Shown piece by piece: positions 50,030-59,333 of a DNA stretch of 64,000 nt. Source of the stretch: Bacteroidaceae bacterium (GTDB lineage: Bacteria > Bacteroidota > Bacteroidia > Bacteroidales > Bacteroidaceae). How positions within the stretch are numbered: the first letter of the stretch is position 1; each line of letters begins with the position of its first letter. The DNA lies in assembly GCA_900771425.1 (NCBI GenBank), contig CAAGNV010000081.1:25139-89138 (forward strand). Direction: 5' to 3'. Under the pieces are notes generated by a model that made no database searches, was not told where the DNA came from, and was given only the letters and a program-made list of their open reading frames with translations. Position numbers and translations under genes: made by a program.

Positions 50030-50109
50030 AAATCTTCTACATGCTGCAGTAGTATGCTGGCATCGATTTATCTGAATACTATCAACACAAAAAATAAATC
50101 TAAATTACT

Positions 50110-50733
50110 ATGGATTACATCAGACAAGAATTTACTGACCTGAACCTCAAGGGTCAGCCTCAGCACTATTTCCGTGCTAAAATCAAGGAACATCTATCAG
50201 CCGACGACCTCGTTCATGAATTGTGTCATCGCAACAGTACGCTAAACGAAGGCGTCGTCCACAACGTATTGGAGACGCTTGAGGACGAACTATGCGAGTT
50301 ACTCAGCGATGGCTATTCCATTACAATCGGCGGCATGGGCACGCTACGTCCTTCAATCGGGCTTCGTACAGACAAGGAAATGGACGAACTTGACGGCGAA
50401 GGAACACACCGCAATGCCAGAAGTCTTCGTGTAAGCAAAATACGATTTACCCCCAACCGGCATTGGGTAAGACGTATTGACGCGGAAACTCAGTTGCAGT
50501 TGGTCGGGACGAGCCGCCTACGGCGCAGTACTTATACCAAAGAACAGCGGCTTGCAATGGCGCAGGATTACCTGACACAGAACGGCATCATGCGTGTTGG
50601 CGACTATGCAGCACTCGTGGGCTTGTCCACCACCAAAGCATCAGCCGAACTGCGTGAGTTCAGTAAAGACTCATCGACAGGCATTGCACGCAACGGGAAA
50701 AAGTCGGCATTGGTATATCAACTGAGCCGATAA
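50110..50733 (+). CDS. HU-like DNA-binding protein (HU-HIG type)
   Basis: 207 aa. The N-terminal ~125 residues match the HU-HIG domain of Bacteroidetes (YFRAKIKEHLSADDLVHEL; LLSDGYSITIGGMGTLRPSI), which resembles the IHF/HU fold. The C-terminal ~70 residues (YTKEQRLAMAQDYLTQNGI; VGDYAALVGLSTTKASAELRE) look like a winged helix-turn-helix, so this protein has two likely DNA-binding parts. It may bend DNA or act as a local regulator; no target is known. Transcribed with a long leader that holds repeat array G. Confidence 0.85.
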   Translation: MDYIRQEFTDLNLKGQPQHYFRAKIKEHLSADDLVHELCHRNSTLNEGVVHNVLETLEDELCELLSDGYSITIGGMGTLRPSIGLRTDKEMDELDGEGTHRNARSLRVSKIRFTPNRHWVRRIDAETQLQLVGTSRLRRSTYTKEQRLAMAQDYLTQNGIMRVGDYAALVGLSTTKASAELREFSKDSSTGIARNGKKSALVYQLSR

Positions 50734-50856
50734 GACGTATGTGTCATTGTTGAAAAACGGCAAATACAATGTGCTCTATTATAATAAATATAAGGTTCAC
50801 ACGCGCGTATATCTTATTTTTACTCGCTAAAACAATGCCGTTAAGAAAAAAATTCG

Positions 50857-50864
50857 TAACTTTG
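50857..50864 (+). promoter_or_regulatory. Promoter -7 box of pheT
   Basis: TAACTTTG, 48 bp upstream of the pheT ATG. Confidence 0.6.
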
Positions 50865-50911
50865 CACCCTTGAAAGTGTAAATACGCAAACAGACAAACA
50901 GAAACAATACA

Positions 50912-53434
50912 ATGAACGTAAGTTATAAATGGCTCAAGGAGTATGTCGATTTCGACATGTGCCCCGACGACGTAGCAAAGGCTCTCACAAGCGTAGGACT
51001 TGAAGTAGGAGCCGTGGAAGAAGTACAGTCAATACGTGGAGGACTCAAGGGACTGGTAGTAGCAGAAGTGCTCACCTGCCAGCCACACCCCGACAGCGAC
51101 CACATGCACGTATGCACCGTCAACATCGGACAGGACGAACCCGTACAGATCGTATGCGGAGCACCAAACTGCCGCCAGGGTTTGAAAGTCATCGCCGCAA
51201 CACTCGGCACCGTACTCTACGACGGTGACAAGGAATTCACCATCAAGAAATCAAAGCTCCGCGGCGTAGAATCGTTCGGCATGCTATGCGCCGAAGACGA
51301 AATAGGCGTAGGCACAAGCCACGACGGCATCATCGAACTCCCGCAGGACACACGCGTGGGCATGCCCGCAGCCGAGTACTTCGGACTCGAGAGCGACTAC
51401 GTCATCGAAGTAGACATCACGCCAAACCACTCCGACGCATGCAGCCACTGGGGAGTAGCACGCGACTTCTATGCCTACCTCCGCCAGAACGGATACACTA
51501 CCACACTGCACCGCCCGTCGGTCGAAGACTTCAAGGTCGACAGTAACACACTCCCAGTCGACATCGAAGTAGAGCAGCACGAAGCATGTCCGCGATACGT
51601 AGCACTCACACTCAAGAACTGCGAAGTAAAAGAATCGCCGAAGTGGCTGCAGGACAAACTGACTACTATCGGACTCCGCCCTATCAACAACATCGTCGAC
51701 ATCACCAACTACATCATGATGGCCTACGGACAGCCACTCCATTGCTTCGACGTCGACATGATAAAAGGCAGGAAAGTAATCGTGAAAGCCATGCCTGAAG
51801 GCACACCGTTCGTCACCCTCGACGGCGTAGAACACAAACTCTCAGAACGCGACCTCGCCATCTGCAACGCCGAAGAGCCCATGTGCATAGCCGGAGTATT
51901 CGGTGGCAAGGGAAGCGGCACATACGAAACCACAAAGAACGTACTCTTCGAGTCAGCATACTTCCACCCTACATGGATACGAAAGAGCGCACGCCGGCAC
52001 GGACTCCAGACCGACGCATCGTTCCGCTTCGAGCGCGGCATCGACCCTGAAGGACAGATCTACGCAGTCAAGATGGCAGCACTCATGGCCAAGGAACTCG
52101 CAGGAGGCGAAATAGCCATGGACATCGTCGACATAAAGAACGACACACTACCAAAGAACGCCATCGTCGACCTCGAATACAAGTACCTCTGGGACCTCGC
52201 AGGCAAGCAGATACCAGCAGAGACCATCAAGTCGATATGCACAGACCTCGGCATGAACATACTCAGCGAAGACGCCGAAAACGTGAAGCTCGAAGTACCC
52301 GCATTCCGCGTCGACGTAACCCGTCCATGCGACATCGTAGAAGAAGTACTACGCATCTACGGCTACAACAACATCGAGATACCGACACAGCTCAAGTCAT
52401 CACTCACCACCAAGGGCGACCTCGACAAGTCATACAAGCAGCAGAACCTCATCGCAGAACAACTCGTAGGCTGCGGCTTCAACGAGATACTCAACAATTC
52501 ACTGACAAAGACATCCTACTACGAGACCAACGACGGCGACGACACAGCAAAGACATACCCAGCAGCCAACCTCGTACGCCTCATCAACCCACTCAGCCAA
52601 GACCTCGGCGTGATGCGCCAGACACTCCTCTACGGCGGACTCGAATGCATCAGCCACAACATAAACCGTCAGATGGCCGACCTACGATTCTTCGAGTTCG
52701 GAAACTGCTACTACTTCGCCCCTGAACGCCACCAAGACCTCACAGGCCTCAAGTCCGACGCCGAGACATCAAAGCAAGTACTCGCACCATACAGCGAAGA
52801 CTACCACCTCGGACTCTGGCTCACCGGCAAGCACATCAACGGCAGCTGGGCACACGCCGACCAAGAAACCAACATATACCAGCTCAAGGCCTACGTCGAG
52901 AACATCTTCACACGCCTCGGCGTACCACAAGGCGCATTAGTCTACGCCGAAGAAACCAGCGACATCTACGCCAAGTCAGTCAAGATAACCAACCGCGGCG
53001 GTAAGCTCATCGCACAGTACGGCATCGTAAGCAAGAAGCAGACCACACGCTTCGACATCACACAGCCAGTATACTACGCCGACATAAACTGGAACAACCT
53101 CCTCAAGACCATCAAGGGCAAGACCGTAAGCTACTACGACATACCAAAGTTCCCAGCCGTAAGCCGCGACCTCGCACTCCTCATTGACAAGAACATTGAG
53201 TTCCAGCAAATAGCCGACATCGCACGCCAGGCCGAGAAGAAACTCCTCAAGAGCATCAAGCTCTTCGACGTATACGAAGGCAAGAACCTCGAAGAAGGAA
53301 AGAAGTCGTATGCAGTCAACTTCCTCCTACAGGACGAAAGCAAGACACTCAACGACAAAGCCATCGAGGCCATCATGACAAAGATAGAGAAAGCCCTCAC
53401 CGACAAGCTCGGAGCCAAAGTCAGAGGCAAATAA
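50912..53434 (+). CDS. pheT: Phenylalanyl-tRNA synthetase, beta subunit
   Basis: 840 aa. N-terminal tRNA-binding OB fold (VVAEVLTCQPHPDSDHMHVC), B3/B4 editing region (RPINNIVDITNYIMMAYGQPLHCFD), B5 DNA-binding-like domain, and C-terminal anticodon-binding domain (PKFPAVSRDLALLIDKN). The alpha subunit gene pheS is not adjacent. Codon use is strongly C-ending, as in valS and yebC. Length is near 800-820, the family norm, so no part is missing. Confidence 0.98.
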   Translation: MNVSYKWLKEYVDFDMCPDDVAKALTSVGLEVGAVEEVQSIRGGLKGLVVAEVLTCQPHPDSDHMHVCTVNIGQDEPVQIVCGAPNCRQGLKVIAATLGTVLYDGDKEFTIKKSKLRGVESFGMLCAEDEIGVGTSHDGIIELPQDTRVGMPAAEYFGLESDYVIEVDITPNHSDACSHWGVARDFYAYLRQNGYTTTLHRPSVEDFKVDSNTLPVDIEVEQHEACPRYVALTLKNCEVKESPKWLQDKLTTIGLRPINNIVDITNYIMMAYGQPLHCFDVDMIKGRKVIVKAMPEGTPFVTLDGVEHKLSERDLAICNAEEPMCIAGVFGGKGSGTYETTKNVLFESAYFHPTWIRKSARRHGLQTDASFRFERGIDPEGQIYAVKMAALMAKELAGGEIAMDIVDIKNDTLPKNAIVDLEYKYLWDLAGKQIPAETIKSICTDLGMNILSEDAENVKLEVPAFRVDVTRPCDIVEEVLRIYGYNNIEIPTQLKSSLTTKGDLDKSYKQQNLIAEQLVGCGFNEILNNSLTKTSYYETNDGDDTAKTYPAANLVRLINPLSQDLGVMRQTLLYGGLECISHNINRQMADLRFFEFGNCYYFAPERHQDLTGLKSDAETSKQVLAPYSEDYHLGLWLTGKHINGSWAHADQETNIYQLKAYVENIFTRLGVPQGALVYAEETSDIYAKSVKITNRGGKLIAQYGIVSKKQTTRFDITQPVYYADINWNNLLKTIKGKTVSYYDIPKFPAVSRDLALLIDKNIEFQQIADIARQAEKKLLKSIKLFDVYEGKNLEEGKKSYAVNFLLQDESKTLNDKAIEAIMTKIEKALTDKLGAKVRGK

Positions 53435-53521
53435 TCCCCATCCCCCCAAGTTCCCGCCAGTACGTCTGGCGAGTCCCCCCCACCAACAGCATAACTCGAA
53501 AACATAAACATACACATTAAT

Positions 53522-54253
53522 ATGGGAAGAGCATTTGAATTCAGAAAAGCCCGCAAGCTCAAGCGCTGGGGCAACATGGCAAAGACATTCACACGTCTAG
53601 GTAAACAAATCGCAATAGCAGTAGCAGAAGGAGGTCCAGACCCCGACAACAACGCACACCTCCGTGCCATCATCGCTACATGCCGCCACGAGAACATGCC
53701 AAAGGACAACATCGACCGCGCAATCAAGAACGCAATCGGTAAAGACAAGTCAGCATGGAAAACCATGACATACGAAGGCTACGGACCACACGGAGTAGCA
53801 ATCTTCGTCGACACACTCACCGACAACACCACACGAACCGTAGCCGACGTACGAAGCATCTTCAACAAGTTCTCAGGAACACTCGGCACAATGGGATCAC
53901 TGGCATACCTGTTCGACCACTTCGCTATGTTCTCATTCAAGAAGCCAGCCGACCTCGACACCGACGAGATGATACTCGAGCTCATCGACCTCGGAGTAAA
54001 CGACGAGTTCGACGAAGAATACGACGAAGACAAGGACGAGACAATCATCACCCTCTACGGCGATCCTAAGTCCTTCGCACTCATACAGAAGTACCTCGAA
54101 GACCATCAGTACGAAATCACCGCAGCCGACTTCACATACGTACCTAACGACCTCAAGGACGTAACCGACGAGCAGCGCGAGACTATCGACAAGATGGTAG
54201 AACGCCTCGAAGAGTTCGACGACGTACAGAACGTATATACCAACATGAAGTAA
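53522..54253 (+). CDS. YebC/PmpR family protein
   Basis: 243 aa. Starts MGRAFEFRKARKLKRWGNM, followed by FTRLGKQIAIAVAEGGPDPDNN, the family signature. YebC-type proteins were seen as transcription regulators, and recent work links some to translation through difficult peptides; either could apply here. Lies 87 bp after pheT, probably in the same transcript, with a small hairpin (CGCCAG / CTGGCG, 53455-53471) between them. Codon bias equals that of pheT. Confidence 0.94.
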   Translation: MGRAFEFRKARKLKRWGNMAKTFTRLGKQIAIAVAEGGPDPDNNAHLRAIIATCRHENMPKDNIDRAIKNAIGKDKSAWKTMTYEGYGPHGVAIFVDTLTDNTTRTVADVRSIFNKFSGTLGTMGSLAYLFDHFAMFSFKKPADLDTDEMILELIDLGVNDEFDEEYDEDKDETIITLYGDPKSFALIQKYLEDHQYEITAADFTYVPNDLKDVTDEQRETIDKMVERLEEFDDVQNVYTNMK

Positions 54254-54309
54254 GCCCGCCCGTCACTTCACAGATACGTTCCGTAAACATTGGATTTTGA
54301 CATATAACA

Positions 54310-54579
54310 ATGAAAGGAATATACACAACTCGTGGGACTTGTTCCCAACAAATAGAGATCGAAGTGGATGACCAGACACACGTCATCCACTCCGTCGCTT
54401 TTATCGGTGGGTGCCACGGCAACACACAAGGTATCAGTGAACTCGTCAAAGGTCAAAAGGCAGAAGACATCATCAGCAAACTGCAAGGAATACGTTGCGG
54501 GATGAAGACAACATCATGCCCTGACCAACTTGCACAAGCACTCAAGGCTTGTCTGAAAAGAATCGAAGAAAAAGCATGA
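54310..54579 (+). CDS. TSCPD domain protein (TIGR03905 type)
   Basis: 89 aa. RGTCSQQIEIEVDD, GGCHGNTQGISELVKGQ and TSCPDQLAQAL reproduce the TSCPD motif also found at the C-terminus of some B12-dependent ribonucleotide reductases. The free-standing form is of unknown function. The conserved Cys may bind a metal. Overlaps the next gene by 4 bp (ATGA). It is notable that the class II reductase nrdJ is present in this window, though ~12 kb away. Confidence 0.88.
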   Translation: MKGIYTTRGTCSQQIEIEVDDQTHVIHSVAFIGGCHGNTQGISELVKGQKAEDIISKLQGIRCGMKTTSCPDQLAQALKACLKRIEEKA

Positions 54580-55016
54580 AATCATTACATTTACATAGCA
54601 AGTACTCGCTACGGACTTTTGCGTTGCTGTTCATTACACAAGGTTTGTTGAGCCTGACTTCATGTCAAGAAAGCAAGACAGAGCGTTTCGAACGCGAGAC
54701 AGCAGAATACACAAAGAAGAACTGCCCACAGCGAATTGGCAACGATGACGTCATCGTACTTGACAGTCTCGTATTCCATGACGACGGAACACTCAACTAT
54801 ATAAACTACTACTCCGTCAACGCAGACAGCGCAGAAGTTGAGTACCTCATCAGTCAGAAAGAGACCCTCAGACAATCATTGCTCAACGGCATCATCAATT
54901 CAGTCGAGTTGAAGAATGTCAAGGCATCAGGCCTTAACATCATACATCGCTACTATACAGCAGACACTCACGAGGAAATCTTTGAATTTACGTTCACGTC
55001 AGAAGACTATCGATAG
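54576..55016 (+). CDS. Putative small lipoprotein, unknown function
   Basis: 146 aa. ATG at 54576, in an ATGA overlap with the TSCPD gene. A basic N-terminus and hydrophobic stretch (FALLFITQGLLSLTSC) form a lipoprotein signal with lipobox LTSC at about residues 31-34, then a ~110-residue charged domain beginning QESKTERFERETAEY. No family recognised. The compact domain could be a small alpha/beta fold exposed in the periplasm. Confidence 0.82.
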   Translation: MKSLHLHSKYSLRTFALLFITQGLLSLTSCQESKTERFERETAEYTKKNCPQRIGNDDVIVLDSLVFHDDGTLNYINYYSVNADSAEVEYLISQKETLRQSLLNGIINSVELKNVKASGLNIIHRYYTADTHEEIFEFTFTSEDYR

Positions 55017-55080
55017 CACGCCAACATATCAACACTTCAACAAATAATCCTCCAACAATTTTACGTCGCCCAATCCTCAC

Positions 55081-55545
55081 ATGAACAAGGAACAACGCAT
55101 ACAACGTGCCCGCGAACTATTTCTACAAGGCTATAACTGTTCACAATCAGTATTCTGTGCTTACGCCGAAGATTATGACATTTCTATGGAAACAGCATTA
55201 CGGCTTTCCGCTTCATTTGGTGGAGGCATCGGCCGTATGCGCGAGACATGCGGAGCAGTCTGCGGCATGACAATGTTGATCGGTATGGAAACAGGACAGA
55301 CAGAGCCCAACGACTCAAAGCAAAAGCAAGAAAACTATCATGCCGTGCAATCTCTAGCAGAACAATTCCGACAAAAGAACGGAAGTATCAAGTGCTCAGA
55401 ACTACTTCAGCTACGCAAAGAATCAACAATAACATCAGTACCCGAAGAACGCACTGCAGAATATTACAGGCAACGTCCATGCCTTAAGATGGTAGAGTCA
55501 GCAGTAGAATTGTTTGAGCAGTTCAAAGCAAACATGACAAACTAA
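55081..55545 (+). CDS. C-GCAxxG-C-C family redox-type protein
   Basis: 154 aa. LFLQGYNCSQSVFCAYAEDY and GGIGRMRETCGAVCGMTMLIG show the Cys ... CGAxxG ... C pattern, with a last Cys in RQRPCLKMV; the family is common in anaerobes and its conserved cysteines suggest a metal or redox site. Function unproven. Stands 64 bp after the lipoprotein gene. Confidence 0.9.
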   Translation: MNKEQRIQRARELFLQGYNCSQSVFCAYAEDYDISMETALRLSASFGGGIGRMRETCGAVCGMTMLIGMETGQTEPNDSKQKQENYHAVQSLAEQFRQKNGSIKCSELLQLRKESTITSVPEERTAEYYRQRPCLKMVESAVELFEQFKANMTN

Positions 55546-55597
55546 CTGTGTGCGAGCACAAATATTTCACGTAATAAAGAAAAAGTTGCACAAAACA

Positions 55598-55628
55598 TTT
55601 GCCAATTAAATAAAAAGCAGTAAATTTG
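55598..55628 (+). promoter_or_regulatory. Promoter upstream of the wHTH gene and tmRNA
   Basis: TTTG (55598-55601), 19-nt spacer, TAAATTTG (55621-55628), a full match. No TAnnTTTG box lies between the wHTH gene and tmRNA, so it may serve both. Confidence 0.72.
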
Positions 55629-55695
55629 CAACCGCAAAAAAGAAGATTCAGCGTCCTGACACGGACATTAAGGTATTAAATTAAAGTAAAAAGGT

Positions 55696-55905
55696 ATGTT
55701 ACAGGAAAAAGCAGGAAACATTGCAGGTCTTATCTGGAATGCACTCGCAGCAAACAATTCACAGAGTTACAAACAAATCAAGAAGGCAACAAAACTCGCA
55801 GAAAAAGACTTTAACCTCGGCATTGGTTGGTTACTCCGTGAAGACAAACTCAGAGTATCAGAGTCTGGTGACGAAAAGGATCCATACATCTATACATTAA
55901 AATAA
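55696..55905 (+). CDS. Small winged helix-turn-helix protein (DUF2582 type)
   Basis: 69 aa. One compact wHTH domain: AGLIWNALAANNSQSYKQIKKAT, LAEKDFNLGIGWLLRED, then a short wing (LRVSESGDEKDPYIYTLK). Similar small proteins are widespread in Bacteroidetes with no clear role. It ends 62 bp before tmRNA. A leader of ~60 nt follows its promoter. Confidence 0.88.
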   Translation: MLQEKAGNIAGLIWNALAANNSQSYKQIKKATKLAEKDFNLGIGWLLREDKLRVSESGDEKDPYIYTLK

Positions 55906-55967
55906 GATGCCAAAAGACGTCCGTCCAGCGTGGTCACACTAGCGGCGGACAACATCAAACCTCCCAA

Positions 55968-56365
55968 GGGGCTGACATGGATTTGACAGCAAGTCGAGGT
56001 GGTGTGTAAGCATGCAGAGCGTTGATGATAGGCTCTTTAATCACTGCATCGTACAGTTTATCTGGCAACAACACTTTTGCTCTCGCAGCATAGACCGAAG
56101 CACAGTAGGTTAGCTTTATTCCTTTGTTAGACATTGGAACGAGACGTCGCCCTGAAAGTTCCCTTCCTGAAACGGTCAGACAAGCGGCGCAGCAAATTCA
56201 GGAATAGTCATCGATGGCCTCGCATCCCTGATGAAACTCACAGAGGATAAGGTTGCGTCGGGGCAGTTCAGGTCTTGTCGCAGCACGAAAACCAAAACTG
56301 AAATAAGCATGTAGAAAGCACATGGCTTCCTTGTTTGGACGAGGGTTCAATCCCCTCCAGCTCCA
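55968..56365 (+). ncRNA. ssrA: Transfer-messenger RNA
   Basis: Starts GGGGCTGACATGGATTTGAC and ends with GAGGGTTCAATCCCCTC (T arm) and CAGCTCCA; the first seven bases pair with CAGCTCC as an acceptor stem (one G-U). The CCA is not encoded. The tag frame at 56064-56090 reads GNNTFALAA followed by TAG, matching the ALAA ending recognised by proteases. Rescues stalled ribosomes and marks their products for degradation. ~398 nt, the usual size. Confidence 0.95.
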
Positions 56366-56387
56366 CAGGAACAAGCATCAACAAACG

Positions 56388-56435
56388 AATCGGAATGTAT
56401 CTGACTGCACAAAGCAAAAGATATGTTCCGATTTT
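56388..56435 (+). terminator. Terminator of tmRNA
   Basis: ATCGGAA (56389-56395) pairs with TTCCGAT (56426-56432); TATCT / AGATA lengthen the stem beyond two mismatches, and TTTTAATTT follows. Confidence 0.75.
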
Positions 56436-56517
56436 AATTTATGATAAAACGTACGAATATAGGTACGAGATTGTCAAAAAATTGTCTTTCAATCAGCTGT
56501 ATATCACTTTTTATTCG

Positions 56518-56525
56518 TAACTTTG
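56518..56525 (+). promoter_or_regulatory. Promoter -7 box of hisH, with almost no leader
   Basis: TAACTTTG ends only 9 bp before the hisH ATG (56535). Transcription would start about 3-4 bases before the start codon. Confidence 0.6.
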
Positions 56526-56534
56526 CAGCATATT

Positions 56535-57125
56535 ATGCAGATATCAATAGTAAAATACAATGCAGGTAACATACGCTCTGTAGATAATGCACTGCGTAGG
56601 CTCGGCGCCGAACCAATCATCACAGACGACCCTGCCGTCCTGAAGAGTTCAGACAAAGTGGTATTTCCAGGACAAGGCGAAGCCGGAAGTACCATGCAAT
56701 ATCTTCATGAGCGTGGGCTCGACGAAGTAATCAGAAACCTGAAGCAACCAGTTTTGGGAATATGCATCGGCATGCAGTTACTCTGCCGTCACAGCGAGGA
56801 AGGCAACACCGATTGCCTCGGCATATTTGATGCCGACGTAAAGCGATTCATACCTACTCAGCACGACCAGAAGGTACCGCAGATGGGTTGGAACACCATC
56901 GAAGACGTGAAGTCAGAACTCTTTGCAGGTTTCACACGACCCGAATTCGTTTATTTCGTACATAGCTTCTACGTGCCGCTCTGCACTGATACCATAGCCA
57001 CTACCGACTACATCCAGCCCTACAGCGCAGCACTCCACAAAGACAACTTCTTCGCTACGCAGTTCCATCCCGAGAAGAGCGGAAGCGTAGGCGAACGAAT
57101 CATCAAAAACTTCCTAGAACTATGA
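56535..57125 (+). CDS. hisH: Imidazole glycerol phosphate synthase, glutamine amidotransferase subunit
   Basis: 196 aa. Supplies ammonia from glutamine to HisF. Triad: Cys in GICIGMQLLC, His and Glu in FHPEKSGS. ATG at 56535 (MQISIVKYNAGN) is chosen because the earlier TTG (56523) overlaps the promoter. Overlaps hisA by 4 bp (ATGA). hisG, hisD, hisC and hisB are not in the window before it. Confidence 0.97.
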   Translation: MQISIVKYNAGNIRSVDNALRRLGAEPIITDDPAVLKSSDKVVFPGQGEAGSTMQYLHERGLDEVIRNLKQPVLGICIGMQLLCRHSEEGNTDCLGIFDADVKRFIPTQHDQKVPQMGWNTIEDVKSELFAGFTRPEFVYFVHSFYVPLCTDTIATTDYIQPYSAALHKDNFFATQFHPEKSGSVGERIIKNFLEL

Positions 57126-57823
57126 TACAGATAATCCCTGCTATAGATATAATCGACGGAAAGTGCGTCCGTCTAACCAAAGGCGACTACGAGCAGAAGA
57201 AGGTGTACAACGACAACCCTCTCGACGTAGCAAAGATGTTCCAGGACAAGGGTATCAAGCGCCTACATCTGGTCGACCTCGACGGTGCACGTTCACGCCA
57301 CATCGTAAACTACAAGGTAATCGAGGCCATAGCTTCGCATACAGACCTCGTCATCGACTTCGGTGGTGGCATCAAGACTGACGAAGACCTACAGATTGCA
57401 TTCAATTCCGGTGCCCAGATGATTACAGCAGGCAGCATCGCCGTTACCGGTCACGACATCGTCAGTCAATGGATAAAGGCTTACGGACCTGAACGCATTA
57501 TCCTCGGTGCAGATACTCGCAACGGAAAAATCAGCATAAATGGTTGGAAGGAAGAAGGGGAAGAAGACCTCATGGACTTCATCGCTTCGTACACATCCGA
57601 GGGCATCAACAACATCATCTGTACCGACGTAGAGCGCGATGGGATGCTGCAAGGACCAGCCGTCGAACTATACAAGAAGATCATGGCAGCCTACCCTACC
57701 CTCAACGTCATCGCCAGCGGAGGCGTAAGTTCGATGGACGACATCCGCCGACTCGACGAAGCAGGCGTGAAGCAAGTCATTGTAGGCAAGGCAATATACG
57801 AAGGGAGGATTGAACTATGTTAG
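57122..57823 (+). CDS. hisA: ProFAR isomerase (1-(5-phosphoribosyl)-5-amino-imidazole carboxamide isomerase)
   Basis: 233 aa, TIM barrel. Catalytic Asp in [14 protein letters not shown] and second Asp in [12 protein letters not shown]; phosphate loops GGGIKTD and SGGVSSMDD. Sits between hisH and hisF with a 7-bp overlap into hisF. Confidence 0.97.
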   Translation: MIQIIPAIDIIDGKCVRLTKGDYEQKKVYNDNPLDVAKMFQDKGIKRLHLVDLDGARSRHIVNYKVIEAIASHTDLVIDFGGGIKTDEDLQIAFNSGAQMITAGSIAVTGHDIVSQWIKAYGPERIILGADTRNGKISINGWKEEGEEDLMDFIASYTSEGINNIICTDVERDGMLQGPAVELYKKIMAAYPTLNVIASGGVSSMDDIRRLDEAGVKQVIVGKAIYEGRIELC

Positions 57824-58572
57824 CAAAGCGAATCATACCTTGCCTCGACATCAAGGACGGCACGACCGTGAAAGGTACCAACTTCGTAGGTCTCCGCAAC
57901 GCAGGCGACCCTATCGAACTCGGTAAGTTATACAGCCAGCAAGGTGCCGACGAACTGGTTTACCTCGACATCACAGCCAGTCATGAAGGCCGCAAGACCT
58001 TTACCGAATTGGTTACACGCATAGCACGCGAGATAAATATTCCGTTCACAGTAGGCGGCGGCATCAATGAACTGCAGGACGTTGACCGGCTGCTCGGTGC
58101 AGGTGCCGACAAGATAAGTATCAACTCTGCAGCGATTCGCCGACCTGAACTGATAGACGAGATAGCCAACCACTTCGGCAGTCAGGTATGCGTGGTTGCG
58201 ATAGATGCCAAGCAGACAGACAGGGGATGGCGCTGCTTCCTCAACGGAGGACGTCTCGAGACAGAGCGCGACCTATTCGACTGGGCACGTGAAGCCAACG
58301 ACCGCGGTGCAGGCGAGATACTGTTTACCAGCATGGATCACGACGGAGTGAAGCAAGGTTATGCCAACGAGGCACTGCATCGTCTGGCCGACGAACTGAG
58401 CATACCCGTCATAGCCTCGGGCGGAGCAGGCAAGAAGGAACACTTCCTCGACACCTTCACGCAAGGTCATGCCGACGCAGCACTGGCAGCAAGCGTGTTC
58501 CACTTCGGCGAAATTCCTATCCCCGAGTTAAAGCAATACCTCCGTGCAGCAGGCATCGATGTCCGCATATAA
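57817..58572 (+). CDS. hisF: Imidazole glycerol phosphate synthase, cyclase subunit
   Basis: 251 aa, TIM barrel partner of HisH. Catalytic Asp in [14 protein letters not shown] and [12 protein letters not shown]; phosphate loops VGGGINEL and [10 protein letters not shown]. Followed by array H before hisIE. Confidence 0.97.
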   Translation: MLAKRIIPCLDIKDGTTVKGTNFVGLRNAGDPIELGKLYSQQGADELVYLDITASHEGRKTFTELVTRIAREINIPFTVGGGINELQDVDRLLGAGADKISINSAAIRRPELIDEIANHFGSQVCVVAIDAKQTDRGWRCFLNGGRLETERDLFDWAREANDRGAGEILFTSMDHDGVKQGYANEALHRLADELSIPVIASGGAGKKEHFLDTFTQGHADAALAASVFHFGEIPIPELKQYLRAAGIDVRI

Positions 58573-58590
58573 GCATAACCGACCAGAAAC

Positions 58591-58656
58591 ACATACGGAC
58601 TCAAAGCCAAGAATGTACGGACTCAAAGCCGAACGCATACGGACTACTTGACCAAA
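58591..58656. repeat. Tandem array H, 22-bp period
   Basis: Three units starting at 58591, 58613, 58635; core ATACGGACTCAAAGCC. In reverse complement it resembles array F (GTCCGCATGC ... TTGGCC type). It lies inside a his transcript, between hisF and hisIE. Confidence 0.8.
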
Positions 58657-58705
58657 TCATCCATAAGAAAAAAAGAAAGACAATAATAACATAAAACAAA
58701 AAGAT

Positions 58706-59314
58706 ATGATAGATTTCAACAAGATGGACGGACTCGTACCAGCCATCATACAAGACGCAAAGACACTAAAGGTGCTCATGCTCGGTTTCATGAACGAAGA
58801 AGCCTACAACAAGACAGTCGAAACAAATCAGGTTACATTCTGGAGCCGTAGCCGTAATTGCCTTTGGACCAAAGGTGAGACAAGCGGCAACTATCTCAAT
58901 GTTGTCTCAATAGCAAACGATTGCGACAACGACACCCTGCTCATCAAAGTTAATCCAGAAGGTCCTGTCTGCCACACAGGAGCAGATACATGCTGGGACG
59001 AAAAAAACGAGAACCCAATTATGTTTCTCACCGAACTGCAGCACTTCATCGAAAAGCGTCACGAAGAGATGCCAGATGGTTCATACACCACAAGCCTTTT
59101 CCGTGACGGTCTCGGCCGTATGACACAAAAGGTAGGCGAAGAAGCAGTAGAACTCGTCATCGAATCAATGAAGGGCGACGACGACCGCCTCATCTACGAA
59201 GCATCCGACATGTTCTATCACCTCATCGTTCTCCTGACCTCAAAAGGTCTTTCAATCGAAGACATAGCACGTGAACTCATCGAGCGTCACGACCCTAACT
59301 GGCACAAGCATTAA
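58706..59314 (+). CDS. hisI: Bifunctional phosphoribosyl-AMP cyclohydrolase / phosphoribosyl-ATP diphosphatase
   Basis: 202 aa HisIE. N-terminal cyclohydrolase (~1-105): [20 protein letters not shown] and [12 protein letters not shown] supply the Zn and Mg ligands. C-terminal diphosphatase (~112-202): [18 protein letters not shown] and [13 protein letters not shown]. Second and third steps of histidine synthesis. 133 bp after hisF, 19 bp before ftsE. Confidence 0.96.
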   Translation: MIDFNKMDGLVPAIIQDAKTLKVLMLGFMNEEAYNKTVETNQVTFWSRSRNCLWTKGETSGNYLNVVSIANDCDNDTLLIKVNPEGPVCHTGADTCWDEKNENPIMFLTELQHFIEKRHEEMPDGSYTTSLFRDGLGRMTQKVGEEAVELVIESMKGDDDRLIYEASDMFYHLIVLLTSKGLSIEDIARELIERHDPNWHKH

Positions 59315-59333
59315 TACACCAACACCCCACCCC

